NCBI RefSeq assembly: GCF_001072375.1
Contig: NZ_JVKV01000099.1
Location: forward strand, 50,162 to 114,161
Direction: 5' to 3'
DNA: 64,000 bases
DNA from: Streptococcus pseudopneumoniae
Lineage (GTDB): Bacteria; Bacillota; Bacilli; Lactobacillales; Streptococcaceae
The notes beneath the pieces were generated by a model. It saw only the letters and a program-made list of their open reading frames with translations. It made no database searches and was not told where the DNA came from. Both the position numbers and the translations under genes were made by a program. Below, piece by piece: positions 26,486-35,458 of the stretch. Within the stretch, counting starts at the first letter, position 1; every line of letters starts with the position of its first letter.

Positions 26486-28039
26486 ATGAATGTATATGGC
26501 AGATTAGACGATGAACCAACTCCAACTTGGACTGGAAATCAAGAAAATTCAGCTGGAGGAGAGGAGCGAGAAGAGTTTGAAGCACGACAATCTGCTCGCT
26601 TACCATTGTTTAAAATCTTAATTTGGAGCACTTTAGCGGTACTTGTATCTGTAGTTCTTCCTTTTGTGCTAGGATTGACCAGTCCAGAGCAGGCTCAGGA
26701 TTTCTATATTGGATGGGCAATGCACCAAGGAGGAGAAATCTACACAGACTATTTTGGAACGAGTGGTCTCCTCTATTATTTCCTACAGTATCTAGCTAAA
26801 GGTAGCCTTTTATTTGCGACCTTTAATTGGCTTGCTTTAGTGGGCGCTGGAATTTTTCTTTTCCGTTCAACCTATGACTTGACGAAAGAGGACGAGCAGT
26901 CTCGACAAGTATTGACGATTTTTTACCTTCTTGCGGGAGGTCTTAGCTTTGGTGGTGGCTATGCCACAATTCTTGCCCTTCCATTCTTATTCTACGCTCT
27001 AAATCTAGCTACAACCTATTTGGCAGAATCTAATCATGACAAAGGTTTCTTGCGTATCGGGATGAGTTTGGCGCTTGCCTTCTTCTTGGCGTCTCTAGTC
27101 ACAGTTCTATATACTCTTGTCTTGTTTTTAGCCTTACTAGCCTTTAATATCGGACGAGGTTACTTGGCTCGTGGCTTTTATCAATTTCTTGCGGTTTGTC
27201 TAGGATTTTCACTCTTCTTTTATCCAATCGGTTACTACACAGTTTATAAAGGGAGCTTCGGAAGTGCTATTAGTCAAATTCTCTATCCAATTGATAGTTT
27301 GAATTTTATGTCCAACCCAGGTCTGCTAGACAATCTCCTCTTTTATGGATTATTAGCAATCGGTCTTGGAGGATTGACCCTGGTGTTTGCAGGCTTTTTC
27401 CAGTCTAAACCAAGCAAGCAATACGTCCTATCTATATTTGCTGCGATTGCTCTTGTACTATCACTAGGCTTGGAAATTTTCTCTACTGAACCAATCCATG
27501 GAAGTCGTCTAGCTGAGTTGCTTCCTTTCATGTCCATTTTGTTATTGACTCGAATTCGTGCCAATAATGCCGAGGGAGGGAGTCGTAGTAGAAGATATAG
27601 CGAAGCCCCTTCAGTATGGGCAATCTTCCTCAAAGGAAATGTTTACCTGCCTATCTTGGCCCTTGCTTACCTATTCTTGGCCCCTCTAGTAGCGCGCTAT
27701 GTCCTTCACTCGGAACAATATCAAGAACGCGCTCGTATCGAAACTATTGTCAAGGGGCAAACGCAAGCAACAGACAGCATTTATGTATGGGACAATTCGG
27801 CTAGTGCTTATCAGGCCAGCGAACGATTAGCAGCTAGTCAGTTACTAACACCGAAATTACATACAGTTTTATCTGAAAATCATACCAAACTGGTAAATGA
27901 TCTACGTGATAACCAGCCTAAAGTGATTGTGGTCAATACAAAAACAGCCCTCTGGACGGAAGTAGAACAGCTTCTAGCAGAAAGATATCAACCAGTTCAA
28001 AGTGAATTCAAAGACTTTAAACTTTACAAATTAAAATAA
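26486..28039 (+). CDS. Multi-pass membrane protein, GT-C glycosyltransferase-like, competence locus
   Basis: 517 residues: a ~45-residue charged cytoplasmic N-terminus, about ten membrane helices, then a soluble C-terminal ~110 residues. The first external loop (AQDFYIGWAMHQGGEIYTDY, ~72-91) has the D..Y...A....G..Y.D pattern of ArnT/Dol-P-Man GT-C enzymes, suggesting a lipid-linked sugar transferase. Pneumococcal orthologue recalled as belonging to the competence-induced SP_0200/0201 locus; I do not assign a symbol. ATG 26486 follows AGGAGAG, 44 bp after the small ORF, so they are probably one unit under the cin box. Confidence 0.75.
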   Translation: MNVYGRLDDEPTPTWTGNQENSAGGEEREEFEARQSARLPLFKILIWSTLAVLVSVVLPFVLGLTSPEQAQDFYIGWAMHQGGEIYTDYFGTSGLLYYFLQYLAKGSLLFATFNWLALVGAGIFLFRSTYDLTKEDEQSRQVLTIFYLLAGGLSFGGGYATILALPFLFYALNLATTYLAESNHDKGFLRIGMSLALAFFLASLVTVLYTLVLFLALLAFNIGRGYLARGFYQFLAVCLGFSLFFYPIGYYTVYKGSFGSAISQILYPIDSLNFMSNPGLLDNLLFYGLLAIGLGGLTLVFAGFFQSKPSKQYVLSIFAAIALVLSLGLEIFSTEPIHGSRLAELLPFMSILLLTRIRANNAEGGSRSRRYSEAPSVWAIFLKGNVYLPILALAYLFLAPLVARYVLHSEQYQERARIETIVKGQTQATDSIYVWDNSASAYQASERLAASQLLTPKLHTVLSENHTKLVNDLRDNQPKVIVVNTKTALWTEVEQLLAERYQPVQSEFKDFKLYKLK

Positions 28040-28042
28040 AAC

Positions 28043-28058
28043 AATCAATATCTTGTGT
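28043..28058 (+). promoter_or_regulatory. NrdR-like box 1
   Basis: AATCAATATCTTGTGT matches 12 of 16 positions of an NrdR box (ACACTATATATTGTGT, from memory). It forms a perfect inverted repeat with box 2, whose centre is 41 bp away (about four helical turns), the usual arrangement for NrdR pairs. The same repeat could also terminate the upstream gene. Confidence 0.65.
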
Positions 28059-28083
28059 AATTTTAAAAAAATTTTATTTTTTA

Positions 28084-28099
28084 ACACAAGATATTGATT
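28084..28099 (+). promoter_or_regulatory. NrdR-like box 2, overlapping the nrdD -35
   Basis: ACACAAGATATTGATT. It covers the -35 (TTGATT, 28094-28099) of the nrdD promoter, as expected for a repressor site. Confidence 0.65.
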
Positions 28100-28121
28100 T
28101 TTCTTTTTAGAGTGGTATAAT
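28094..28121 (+). promoter_or_regulatory. Promoter of the nrdD operon
   Basis: TTGATT (28094-28099), 16-bp spacer, extended -10 TGGTATAAT with TATAAT at 28116-28121. Confidence 0.75.
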
Positions 28122-28158
28122 ACTTTTTAGAAAGAACATTTTAGAAAAGAGCATGCAT

Positions 28159-30366
28159 ATGATTGCACTAGAAGAAAAAATTACAATTTTGCCAACTCTC
28201 TTCGTCGAGAAACGAGATGGGAGACGTGTTGTATTTGATGTGGACAAGATTGACAAGGCTCTCCACAAGGCGGCAGACAAGGTTATGGATGTGACACCCT
28301 TAGTCGAAAAGCGCCTTAATGCTCTGACTGAGCGTATTGTCAAAGAAATTCATAGTCGCTTTCCACAGGGAGTTAAGATTTACGAAATCCAAAACATCGT
28401 AGAGCACGAATTGTTGGAAGCTAAAGAATATGCTCTGGCTGAGGAGTATATCACCTATCGGACTCAAAGGGATTTTGAGCGCTCAAAAGCAACAGATATC
28501 AACTTCAGTATCCATAAACTTCTCAACAAAGACCAGGCAGTTGTCAATGAGAATGCTAATAAAGATAGTGATGTTTTTAATACCCAGCGTGATTTGACAG
28601 CGGGGATTGTTGGGAAATCAATCGGTCTTCAAATGCTTCCTAAGCATGTGGCTAATGCCCACCAAAAAGGGGATATCCACTATCACGATTTGGATTACAG
28701 CCCCTACACGCCTATGACCAACTGCTGTCTGATTGATTTCAAGGGCATGTTGAAAAATGGTTTTAAGATTGGGAATGCTGAGGTAGAGAGTCCTAAGTCT
28801 ATTCAGACTGCGACTGCTCAGATATCGCAAATCATCGCCAACGTTGCATCAAGTCAGTATGGAGGCTGTTCAGCAGACCGTATCGATGAAGTCTTGGCTC
28901 CTTATGCAGAAAAAAATTACCAAAAACACCTCAAAGATGCAGAGGAATGGGTACTACCTGACAAGCGTGAGGAGTACGCCTGGAAGAAAACCCAAAAAGA
29001 TATCTATGATGCCATGCAATCTCTAGAGTATGAAATCAATACTCTCTTCACTTCAAATGGTCAAACGCCATTTACTTCCCTTGGTTTCGGTCTAGGAACC
29101 AATCGTTTTGAACGAGAAATTCAAAAGGCAATACTGAACATTAGAATCAAGGGGTTAGGTTCAGAACACCGCACAGCTATCTTCCCTAAACTCATCTTCA
29201 CTCTTAAAAGAGGACTTAACTTGGAGGAAGGCTCACCTAACTACGATATCAAGCAGTTGGCCCTTGAGTGTGCAACTAAGCGCATGTATCCAGATGTCTT
29301 GTCTTATGATAAGATTATTGAGTTGACAGGTTCTTTCAAGGTTCCGATGGGATGTCGTTCATTCCTTCAAGGATGGAAGGATGAAAATGGAGTTGAAGTT
29401 AACTCTGGCCGTATGAATCTAGGGGTCGTGACGGTAAATCTGCCTCGTATTGCCCTCGAGTCTGAAGGCGACCTGAACAAGTTCTGGGAAATCTTCAACG
29501 AGCGCATGAATATTGCTGAAGATGCTCTAGTTTATCGTGTGGAAAGAACCAAGGAAGCCACTCCAGCTAATGCACCAATTCTTTATCAATACGGTGCCTT
29601 CGGACGTCGTCTTGGGAAGGAAGAAAGTGTTGACGTTCTCTTTAAGAACCGTCGTGCTACTGTTTCGCTTGGCTACATTGGACTTTATGAAGTAGCGACA
29701 GTCTTCTTTGGTAACAATTGGGAAACCAATCCAGAAGCCAAAGAATTCACCCTTGATATTATTCGAGATATGAAACATCGAGTAGAAGAGTGGTCAGACC
29801 AATATGGCTATCACTTCTCTATTTATTCAACACCATCTGAAAGTTTAACAGACCGCTTCTGTCGCTTGGATACAGAGAAATTTGGTTCTATTCCAGATAT
29901 AACGGATAAAGAGTACTACACAAATTCCTTCCATTATGATGTGCGTAAAAATCCAACTCCTTTTGAAAAATTGGATTTTGAGAAGGTTTATCCAGAAGCG
30001 GGTGCGTCAGGTGGCTTTATCCACTACTGTGAGTATCCAGTTCTTCAACAAAATCCAAAGGCCTTGGAAGCTGTTTGGGATTATGCTTATGACCGTGTAG
30101 GTTATCTCGGAACCAATACTCCAATTGACCGCTGTTACAAGTGTGATTTTGAAGGAGATTTTGAGCCGACAGAGAGAGGATTTGCTTGTCCTAACTGTGG
30201 GAATAATGATCCTAAAACAGTAGATGTTGTTAAACGAACTTGTGGCTATCTCGGGAACCCACAGGCGCGTCCGATGGTTAATGGACGTCACAAGGAAATT
30301 GCTGCGCGTGTCAAACATATGAATGGCTCAACCATTAAAACAGCTGGACATGAAGTAAGAAATTAG
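28159..30366 (+). CDS. nrdD: Anaerobic ribonucleoside-triphosphate reductase
   Basis: 735-residue class III ribonucleotide reductase, reducing NTPs to dNTPs without oxygen. It has an N-terminal ATP-cone (~residues 10-105), the catalytic barrel, a zinc site (CYKCDFEGDF..CPNCGN) and the glycyl radical motif RTCGYLG with the radical on Gly696. I start at ATG 28159, which matches the pneumococcal protein; ATG 28153, two codons earlier, is possible. First gene of nrdD-sORF-GNAT-nrdG-kinase, with tandem NrdR-like boxes at the promoter. Confidence 0.97.
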   Translation: MIALEEKITILPTLFVEKRDGRRVVFDVDKIDKALHKAADKVMDVTPLVEKRLNALTERIVKEIHSRFPQGVKIYEIQNIVEHELLEAKEYALAEEYITYRTQRDFERSKATDINFSIHKLLNKDQAVVNENANKDSDVFNTQRDLTAGIVGKSIGLQMLPKHVANAHQKGDIHYHDLDYSPYTPMTNCCLIDFKGMLKNGFKIGNAEVESPKSIQTATAQISQIIANVASSQYGGCSADRIDEVLAPYAEKNYQKHLKDAEEWVLPDKREEYAWKKTQKDIYDAMQSLEYEINTLFTSNGQTPFTSLGFGLGTNRFEREIQKAILNIRIKGLGSEHRTAIFPKLIFTLKRGLNLEEGSPNYDIKQLALECATKRMYPDVLSYDKIIELTGSFKVPMGCRSFLQGWKDENGVEVNSGRMNLGVVTVNLPRIALESEGDLNKFWEIFNERMNIAEDALVYRVERTKEATPANAPILYQYGAFGRRLGKEESVDVLFKNRRATVSLGYIGLYEVATVFFGNNWETNPEAKEFTLDIIRDMKHRVEEWSDQYGYHFSIYSTPSESLTDRFCRLDTEKFGSIPDITDKEYYTNSFHYDVRKNPTPFEKLDFEKVYPEAGASGGFIHYCEYPVLQQNPKALEAVWDYAYDRVGYLGTNTPIDRCYKCDFEGDFEPTERGFACPNCGNNDPKTVDVVKRTCGYLGNPQARPMVNGRHKEIAARVKHMNGSTIKTAGHEVRN

Positions 30367-30377
30367 AAAGAGATAGA

Positions 30378-30518
30378 ATGGGAAAATATCAATTAGACGA
30401 TAAGGGGAAGGCCTTGGTTCAACGGTTCCACGAGAAACATTCAAAAGGTGGAGGCAATAAAAAAGACCGAGTGTCTAGCCTAAGAGAGCAATTTTTAAAT
30501 AAGAATAAGAAAAAGTGA
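30378..30518 (+). CDS. 46-residue conserved small protein between nrdD and nrdG
   Basis: Small, strongly basic soluble protein (MGKYQLDDKGKALVQRFHEK..., ending NKNKKK) with a GGG turn in the middle. It starts 11 bp after nrdD with AAAGAGATAG upstream. I recall a protein of this size at the same place in pneumococcus (SP_0203). No known function; the constant position inside the class III reductase operon suggests a link with NrdD/NrdG assembly or nucleotide metabolism, which is inference. Confidence 0.75.
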   Translation: MGKYQLDDKGKALVQRFHEKHSKGGGNKKDRVSSLREQFLNKNKKK

Positions 30519-30538
30519 GAGTCCGCTCTCGCTTTTCT
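30513..30538 (+). terminator. Partial terminator/attenuator within the nrd operon
   Basis: AGTGAGAG..CTCTCGCTTTT overlaps the stop codon of the small ORF. Short stem, so it may only reduce expression of the downstream genes. Confidence 0.6.
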
Positions 30539-30555
30539 CTTAGTTGGAGGTAAAG

Positions 30556-31056
30556 ATGATACTACGCAGACCGACATTGGCAGATAAAGAAACAGTTTTA
30601 GAGATGATGGTAGAGTTTGAACAGAGTCAGTCAGCCCATGATGGCGGATTTTGGGATGCTGAGAACTTTGATTATGAGAATTGGCTAGAAACTAACCTTA
30701 ATAAAGAAATGGGAATAAACTTGCCTGAAAATCGCGTCCCATCAATTCAGTTCGTATTGTTTGATGAATCAGGCCATGCTTTAGGTTTTTTAAATTTACG
30801 ATTGAGACTGAATGAGGGACTGCTGAATTATGCAGGGAATATAGGATATTCTATTCGCCCATCTGAAAGAGGTAAAGGTTATGCTAAGGAAGCTCTCCAT
30901 CAAGGTCTAAAAATTGCTAAAGAAAAGAATATCAAACGAGCGCTTGTGACTTGTAGCACAGAAAATCCTGCCAGCCGAGCTGTTATCTTAGCTAATGGAG
31001 GGCAGTTAGAGGATGTTCGAAATGGAACGGAGCGCTATTGGATAGAGTTGGAGTAG
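30556..31056 (+). CDS. GNAT family N-acetyltransferase
   Basis: 166-residue acetyltransferase. Motif A (IGYSIRPSERGKGYAKEAL, ~residues 96-114) binds acetyl-CoA, and motif B with a conserved Asn (CSTENPASRAVILANGG, ~139-155) follows. It resembles RimJ/RimL-type enzymes that acetylate small molecules or proteins. GGAGG at 30545-30549 supports ATG 30556 over the earlier TTG. It sits between nrdD and nrdG and overlaps neither; its substrate is unknown and the operon gives little guide. Confidence 0.9.
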   Translation: MILRRPTLADKETVLEMMVEFEQSQSAHDGGFWDAENFDYENWLETNLNKEMGINLPENRVPSIQFVLFDESGHALGFLNLRLRLNEGLLNYAGNIGYSIRPSERGKGYAKEALHQGLKIAKEKNIKRALVTCSTENPASRAVILANGGQLEDVRNGTERYWIELE

Positions 31057-31061
31057 AAAGC

Positions 31062-31658
31062 ATGACATGGAATACACCAAAACCAGGCGAGTGGAAGAGT
31101 GAGGAGCTTAGTCAAGGGCGTATCATTGACTATAAGGCTTTTAACTTTGTGGATGGAGAAGGGGTGCGCAATTCTCTCTATGTAGCCGGCTGCATGTTTC
31201 ACTGTGAGGGCTGTTACAATGTAGCGACCTGGTCCTTTAATGCAGGAATTCCTTATACTCCAGAGTTGGAAGAACAAATCATGGCAGACTTAGCCCAGCC
31301 CTATGTTCAAGGATTGACTTTGCTGGGAGGAGAGCCATTCCTCAATACAGGTATTCTTTTGCCCCTTGTAAAACGCATTCGGAAAGAATTGCCAGAAAAA
31401 GACATCTGGTCTTGGACAGGATACACCTGGGAAGAAATGATGTTGGAGACGCCTGATAAACTAGAACTTTTATCCCTGATTGATATCCTGGTAGATGGTC
31501 GCTATGATAAAAGTAAGCGTAATCTCATGCTTCAGTTCCGTGGCTCTTCCAACCAACGGATTATCGATGTGCAAAAGTCTCTCCAAAGTGGAAAGGTAGT
31601 CATTTGGGACAAGCTTAACGATGGAAAAGAAAGCTATGAACAGGTGAAGAGAGAATGA
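31062..31658 (+). CDS. nrdG: Anaerobic ribonucleotide reductase activating protein
   Basis: 198-residue radical-SAM activase that generates the glycyl radical on NrdD. The 4Fe-4S motif CxxxCxxC is at Cys44, Cys48 and Cys51 (CMFHCEGC); LLGGEPF (~90) binds SAM. Start ATG 31062, five bases after the GNAT stop, has GGAG upstream; a longer start at 31038 inside the GNAT gene is rejected. The last bases overlap the next gene (ATGA). Confidence 0.97.
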   Translation: MTWNTPKPGEWKSEELSQGRIIDYKAFNFVDGEGVRNSLYVAGCMFHCEGCYNVATWSFNAGIPYTPELEEQIMADLAQPYVQGLTLLGGEPFLNTGILLPLVKRIRKELPEKDIWSWTGYTWEEMMLETPDKLELLSLIDILVDGRYDKSKRNLMLQFRGSSNQRIIDVQKSLQSGKVVIWDKLNDGKESYEQVKRE

Positions 31659-32278
31659 AGAAAAAAGAGTTAATAGAAAGACTAGTATCAGAAATAGAGT
31701 TGGGAAAAGTAAAAACACTGGGTATCTACGGCCATGGAGCTTCAGGAAAATCAACTTTTGCTCAAGAATTGTACCAAGTATTGGATGCTGAAAAGGTAAA
31801 TTTACTAGAGACAGATCCCTATATTACTTCGGGACGACATTTAGTGGTACCTAAAGAGACACCAGACCAAAAGGTGACAGCATGTTTGCCGGTAGCGCAT
31901 GAGCTGGCGAGTTTACAAAGAGATATCCTCGCTTTGCAGGCGGGTATGGATGTCTTGACAATCGAAGAACCTTGGAAAGGTAGCGAGATCTTATCTGGAG
32001 CAAAACCAATTCTGATAGTCGAAGGGATGTCTGTGGGTTTTCTTCCTAAGGAAATCTTTGACAAAACCATTTGTTTCTACACAGATGAGGAGACCGAATT
32101 AAAGAGACGTCTAGCTCGAGATACGACTGTGAGAAATGGCGATGCATCCATTATATTGGCTAGTCAGCAGATGAGACGAGAGCAGTATCTACAATACTAT
32201 AAAGAAACCGAGTCAAGAGCTGATATCTTGGTAGATCAATCAGATGATAAATTTCAAATTAAAACTAACATTATATAG
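31655..32278 (+). CDS. P-loop kinase, uridine kinase-like
   Basis: 207 residues with Walker A GHGASGKST (~residues 26-34), a likely Walker B/acceptor region (ILIVEGMSV, ~122) and an RR-containing lid (LKRRLARDTTVRNG). The pattern fits the uridine/phosphoribulokinase-like group, a candidate nucleoside or pantothenate-like kinase. It overlaps nrdG by four bases, so it is the last gene of the anaerobic reductase operon, which makes a role in nucleoside salvage plausible but unproven. Confidence 0.85.
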   Translation: MKKKELIERLVSEIELGKVKTLGIYGHGASGKSTFAQELYQVLDAEKVNLLETDPYITSGRHLVVPKETPDQKVTACLPVAHELASLQRDILALQAGMDVLTIEEPWKGSEILSGAKPILIVEGMSVGFLPKEIFDKTICFYTDEETELKRRLARDTTVRNGDASIILASQQMRREQYLQYYKETESRADILVDQSDDKFQIKTNII

Positions 32279-32378
32279 AAGAAAAGGCAGATAATCTAGC
32301 ACTTAAATATGAAAATTTATTAAAATGGAATAAGAAAACAGTTTCATCTAAAAAATTTAAAAAAACCTGTCAAATCCC

Positions 32379-32407
32379 TTGCAATCACAGGGGCTTTGTG
32401 TTATTCT
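32379..32407 (+). promoter_or_regulatory. Promoter of the S10 ribosomal operon
   Basis: TTGCAA (32379-32384), 17-bp spacer, TATTCT (32402-32407) with an extended TGT. It gives a leader of about 130 nt before rpsJ. Confidence 0.75.
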
Positions 32408-32451
32408 ATTATGGTGCTGTAAATTACAGCTTTAGCTTTGATGCAAGAGGT

Positions 32452-32498
32452 TGCGACACGCTCGGTTGCATTGCCACGCAACGCGCGTCGGTTTTCTT
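32452..32498 (+). promoter_or_regulatory. Structured leader before rpsJ
   Basis: Nested hairpin: CGAC/GTCG and CGC/GCG outer stems (32454-32490) around GTTGC/GCAAC, followed by GTTTTCTT. It has the look of an attenuator or ribosomal-protein binding site in the S10 leader. No matching Rfam leader comes to mind. Confidence 0.5.
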
Positions 32499-32542
32499 GT
32501 GGAGCTAGCCTATTATCTTAAATAGACGAAAAGGAGAAAAAG

Positions 32543-32851
32543 ATGGCAAACAAAAAAATCCGTATCCGTTTGAAAGCTTACGAACACCGTACGCTTGACA
32601 CAGCGGCTGCAAAAATCGTAGAATCAGCTACTCGTACAGGTGCACAAGTTGCGGGTCCAATCCCACTTCCAACTGAGCGTAGCCTCTACACAATCATTCG
32701 TGCGACTCACAAATACAAAGACTCTCGCGAACAATTTGAAATGCGTACACACAAACGTTTGATCGACATCGTTAACCCAACTCAAAAAACAGTTGACGCT
32801 TTGATGAAATTGGATCTTCCAAGTGGTGTAAACGTAGAAATCAAACTTTAA
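32543..32851 (+). CDS. rpsJ: 30S ribosomal protein S10
   Basis: 102-residue S10 ([22 protein letters not shown]), a small-subunit head protein that doubles as transcription antitermination factor NusE. First gene of the S10-spc-alpha superoperon; strong AAAGGAG before ATG 32543. Full length and highly conserved. Confidence 0.99.
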
Positions 32852-32933
32852 TTTAAAGCTTGATAACTTGAGCATAAAAAACGCTCGTTAAAAACTTTTT
32901 GAATAAAAAATATAGAAAAGGAACTATTTTCTC

Positions 32934-33560
32934 ATGACAAAAGGAATCTTAGGGAAAAAAGTGGGAATGACTCAAATCTTCACTGAAGCTGGCGAATTGA
33001 TCCCTGTAACAGTTATTGAAGCAACTCCAAACGTTGTTCTTCAAGTTAAAACTGTTGAAACAGACGGATACAACGCTATCCAAGTTGGTTTCGATGACAA
33101 ACGCGAAGTATTGAGCAACAAACCTGCTAAAGGACATGTAGCAAAAGCTAACACGGCTCCTAAGCGCTTCATTCGTGAATTCAAAAACGTTGAAGGCTTG
33201 GAAGTTGGTGCTGAAATCACAGTTGAAACATTCGCAGCTGGAGACGTTGTTGACGTAACTGGCACTTCTAAAGGTAAAGGTTTCCAAGGTGTTATCAAAC
33301 GCCATGGACAATCACGTGGACCTATGGCTCACGGTTCTCGTTACCACCGTCGTCCAGGTTCTATGGGACCTGTTGCACCTAACCGCGTATTCAAAGGTAA
33401 AAACCTTGCAGGACGTATGGGTGGCGACCGTGTAACAATTCAAAACCTTGAAGTTGTACAAGTTGTTCCAGAAAAGAACGTTATCCTTATCAAAGGTAAC
33501 GTACCAGGTGCTAAGAAATCTCTTATCACTATCAAATCAGCAGTTAAAGCTGGTAAATAA
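32934..33560 (+). CDS. rplC: 50S ribosomal protein L3
   Basis: 208-residue L3, an early assembly protein near the peptidyl transferase centre. [16 protein letters not shown] at the start and the [25 protein letters not shown] extension loop are both visible. ATG 32934; the ribosome site AAAAGGAAC is eleven bases upstream. Confidence 0.99.
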
Positions 33561-33584
33561 TAAGGAAAGGGGAATACAGTCAAA

Positions 33585-34208
33585 ATGGCAAATGTAACAT
33601 TATTCGACCAAACTGGTAAACAAGCGGGCGAAGTTGTTCTTAACGATGCAATCTTTGGTATCGAACCAAACCAATCTGTTGTGTTTGATGTCATCATCAG
33701 CCAACGTGCTAGCCTTCGTCAAGGAACTCACGCTGTTAAAAACCGTTCAGCCGTTTCAGGTGGCGGACGCAAACCATGGCGTCAAAAAGGAACTGGACGT
33801 GCTCGTCAAGGTTCTATCCGCTCTCCACAATGGCGTGGTGGTGGAATCGTCTTCGGACCAACTCCACGTAGCTATGCGTACAAACTTCCTCAAAAAGTTC
33901 GTCGCCTTGCACTAAAATCTGTTTACTCAGAAAAAGTTGCTGAAAACAAATTTGTAGCCGTTGATTCTCTTGAATTTACAGCTCCAAAAACTGCTGAATT
34001 TGCAAAAGTTCTTGCAGCTTTGAGCATCGATTCTAAAGTCCTTGTTATTCTTGAAGAAGGAAACGAATTCGCAGCTCTTTCAGCTCGTAACCTTCCAAAC
34101 GTGAAAGTTGCGACTGCTACAACTGCAAGTGTTCTTGACATCGCAAATAGTGACAAACTTCTTGTTACTCAAGCAGCTATCTCTAAAATCGAGGAGGTTC
34201 TTGCATAA
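33585..34208 (+). CDS. rplD: 50S ribosomal protein L4
   Basis: 207-residue L4. Its extended loop ([20 protein letters not shown]) reaches the exit tunnel, where changes give macrolide resistance; the loop [12 protein letters not shown] is unchanged from the usual streptococcal form. Stop and the next start share a base (TAATG). Confidence 0.99.
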
Positions 34209-34504
34209 TGAATTTGTATGATGTTATCAAAAAACCTGTAATCACTGAAAGCTCAATGGCTCAACTTGAAGCAGGAAAATATGTATTTGAAGTTGACACT
34301 CGTGCGCACAAACTTTTGATCAAGCAAGCTGTTGAAGCTGCTTTCGAAGGTGTTAAAGTTGCAAATGTTAACACAATCAACGTAAAACCTAAAGCTAAAC
34401 GTGTTGGACGTTACACTGGTTTTACTAACAAAACTAAAAAAGCTATCATCACACTTACAGCTGATTCAAAAGCAATCGAGTTGTTTGCTGCTGAAGCTGA
34501 ATAA
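34208..34504 (+). CDS. rplW: 50S ribosomal protein L23
   Basis: 98-residue L23, which lies at the tunnel exit and docks trigger factor and SRP. Overlaps the rplD stop by one base, so it is translationally coupled. Normal length ([14 protein letters not shown]). Confidence 0.99.
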
Positions 34505-34521
34505 TCTAAGGAGGAAATATC

Positions 34522-35355
34522 GTGGGAATTCGTGTTTATAAACCAACAACAAACGGTCGCCGTAATATGACTTCTTTGGATTTCGCTGAAATCACAACAA
34601 GCACACCAGAAAAAACTTTGCTTGTTGCTTTGAAGAACAAGGCTGGTCGTAACAACAACGGTCGTATCACTGTTCGTCACCAAGGTGGTGGACACAAACG
34701 TTTCTACCGTTTGGTTGACTTTAAACGTAACAAAGATAACGTTGAAGCAGTTGTTAAAACTATCGAGTACGATCCAAACCGTTCTGCAAACATCGCTCTT
34801 GTGCACTACACTGACGGTGTGAAAGCATACATCATCGCTCCAAAAGGTCTTGAAGTTGGTCAACGTATCGTTTCAGGTCCTGAAGCAGATATCAAAGTAG
34901 GTAACGCTCTTCCACTTGCTAACATCCCAGTTGGTACTTTGGTTCACAACATTGAGTTGAAACCAGGTCGTGGTGGTGAATTGGTTCGTGCTGCTGGAGC
35001 TTCTGCTCAAGTATTGGGACAAGAAGGTAAATACGTTCTTGTTCGTCTTCAATCAGGCGAAGTTCGTATGATTCTTGGAACTTGTCGTGCTACAGTTGGT
35101 GTTGTCGGAAATGAACAACATGGACTTGTAAACCTTGGTAAAGCGGGACGTAGCCGTTGGAAAGGTATCCGTCCAACAGTTCGTGGTTCTGTAATGAACC
35201 CTAACGACCACCCACACGGTGGTGGTGAAGGTAAAGCACCAGTTGGTCGTAAAGCACCATCTACTCCATGGGGCAAACCTGCTCTTGGTCTTAAAACTCG
35301 TAACAAGAAAGCGAAATCTGACAAACTTATCGTTCGTCGTCGCAACGAGAAATAA
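34522..35355 (+). CDS. rplB: 50S ribosomal protein L2
   Basis: 277-residue L2, needed for subunit joining and peptidyl transfer. GTG start at 34522 after AAGGAGG. The conserved C-terminal [12 protein letters not shown] region, including the functional His, is present. Confidence 0.99.
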   Translation: MGIRVYKPTTNGRRNMTSLDFAEITTSTPEKTLLVALKNKAGRNNNGRITVRHQGGGHKRFYRLVDFKRNKDNVEAVVKTIEYDPNRSANIALVHYTDGVKAYIIAPKGLEVGQRIVSGPEADIKVGNALPLANIPVGTLVHNIELKPGRGGELVRAAGASAQVLGQEGKYVLVRLQSGEVRMILGTCRATVGVVGNEQHGLVNLGKAGRSRWKGIRPTVRGSVMNPNDHPHGGGEGKAPVGRKAPSTPWGKPALGLKTRNKKAKSDKLIVRRRNEK

Positions 35356-35362
35356 TTTAAAA

Positions 35363-35418
35363 CTAGTCGCTTAAGCAACTAGAAATTCCGCCAGCTCGGT
35401 AGCGCTCCTTGTGAGCGC
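35363..35418 (+). other. Intercistronic hairpins before rpsS
   Basis: Two hairpins fill the rplB-rpsS spacer: CTAGT-C-GCTTAAGC-A-ACTAG (35363-35382) and GCGCTC/GAGCGC (35402-35418). Neither is followed by a T-run, so they are not terminators. Confidence 0.6.
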
Positions 35419-35458
35419 AAGCCGCTGTGGTACAAAATTTAAAGGAGAAAATATAAAA

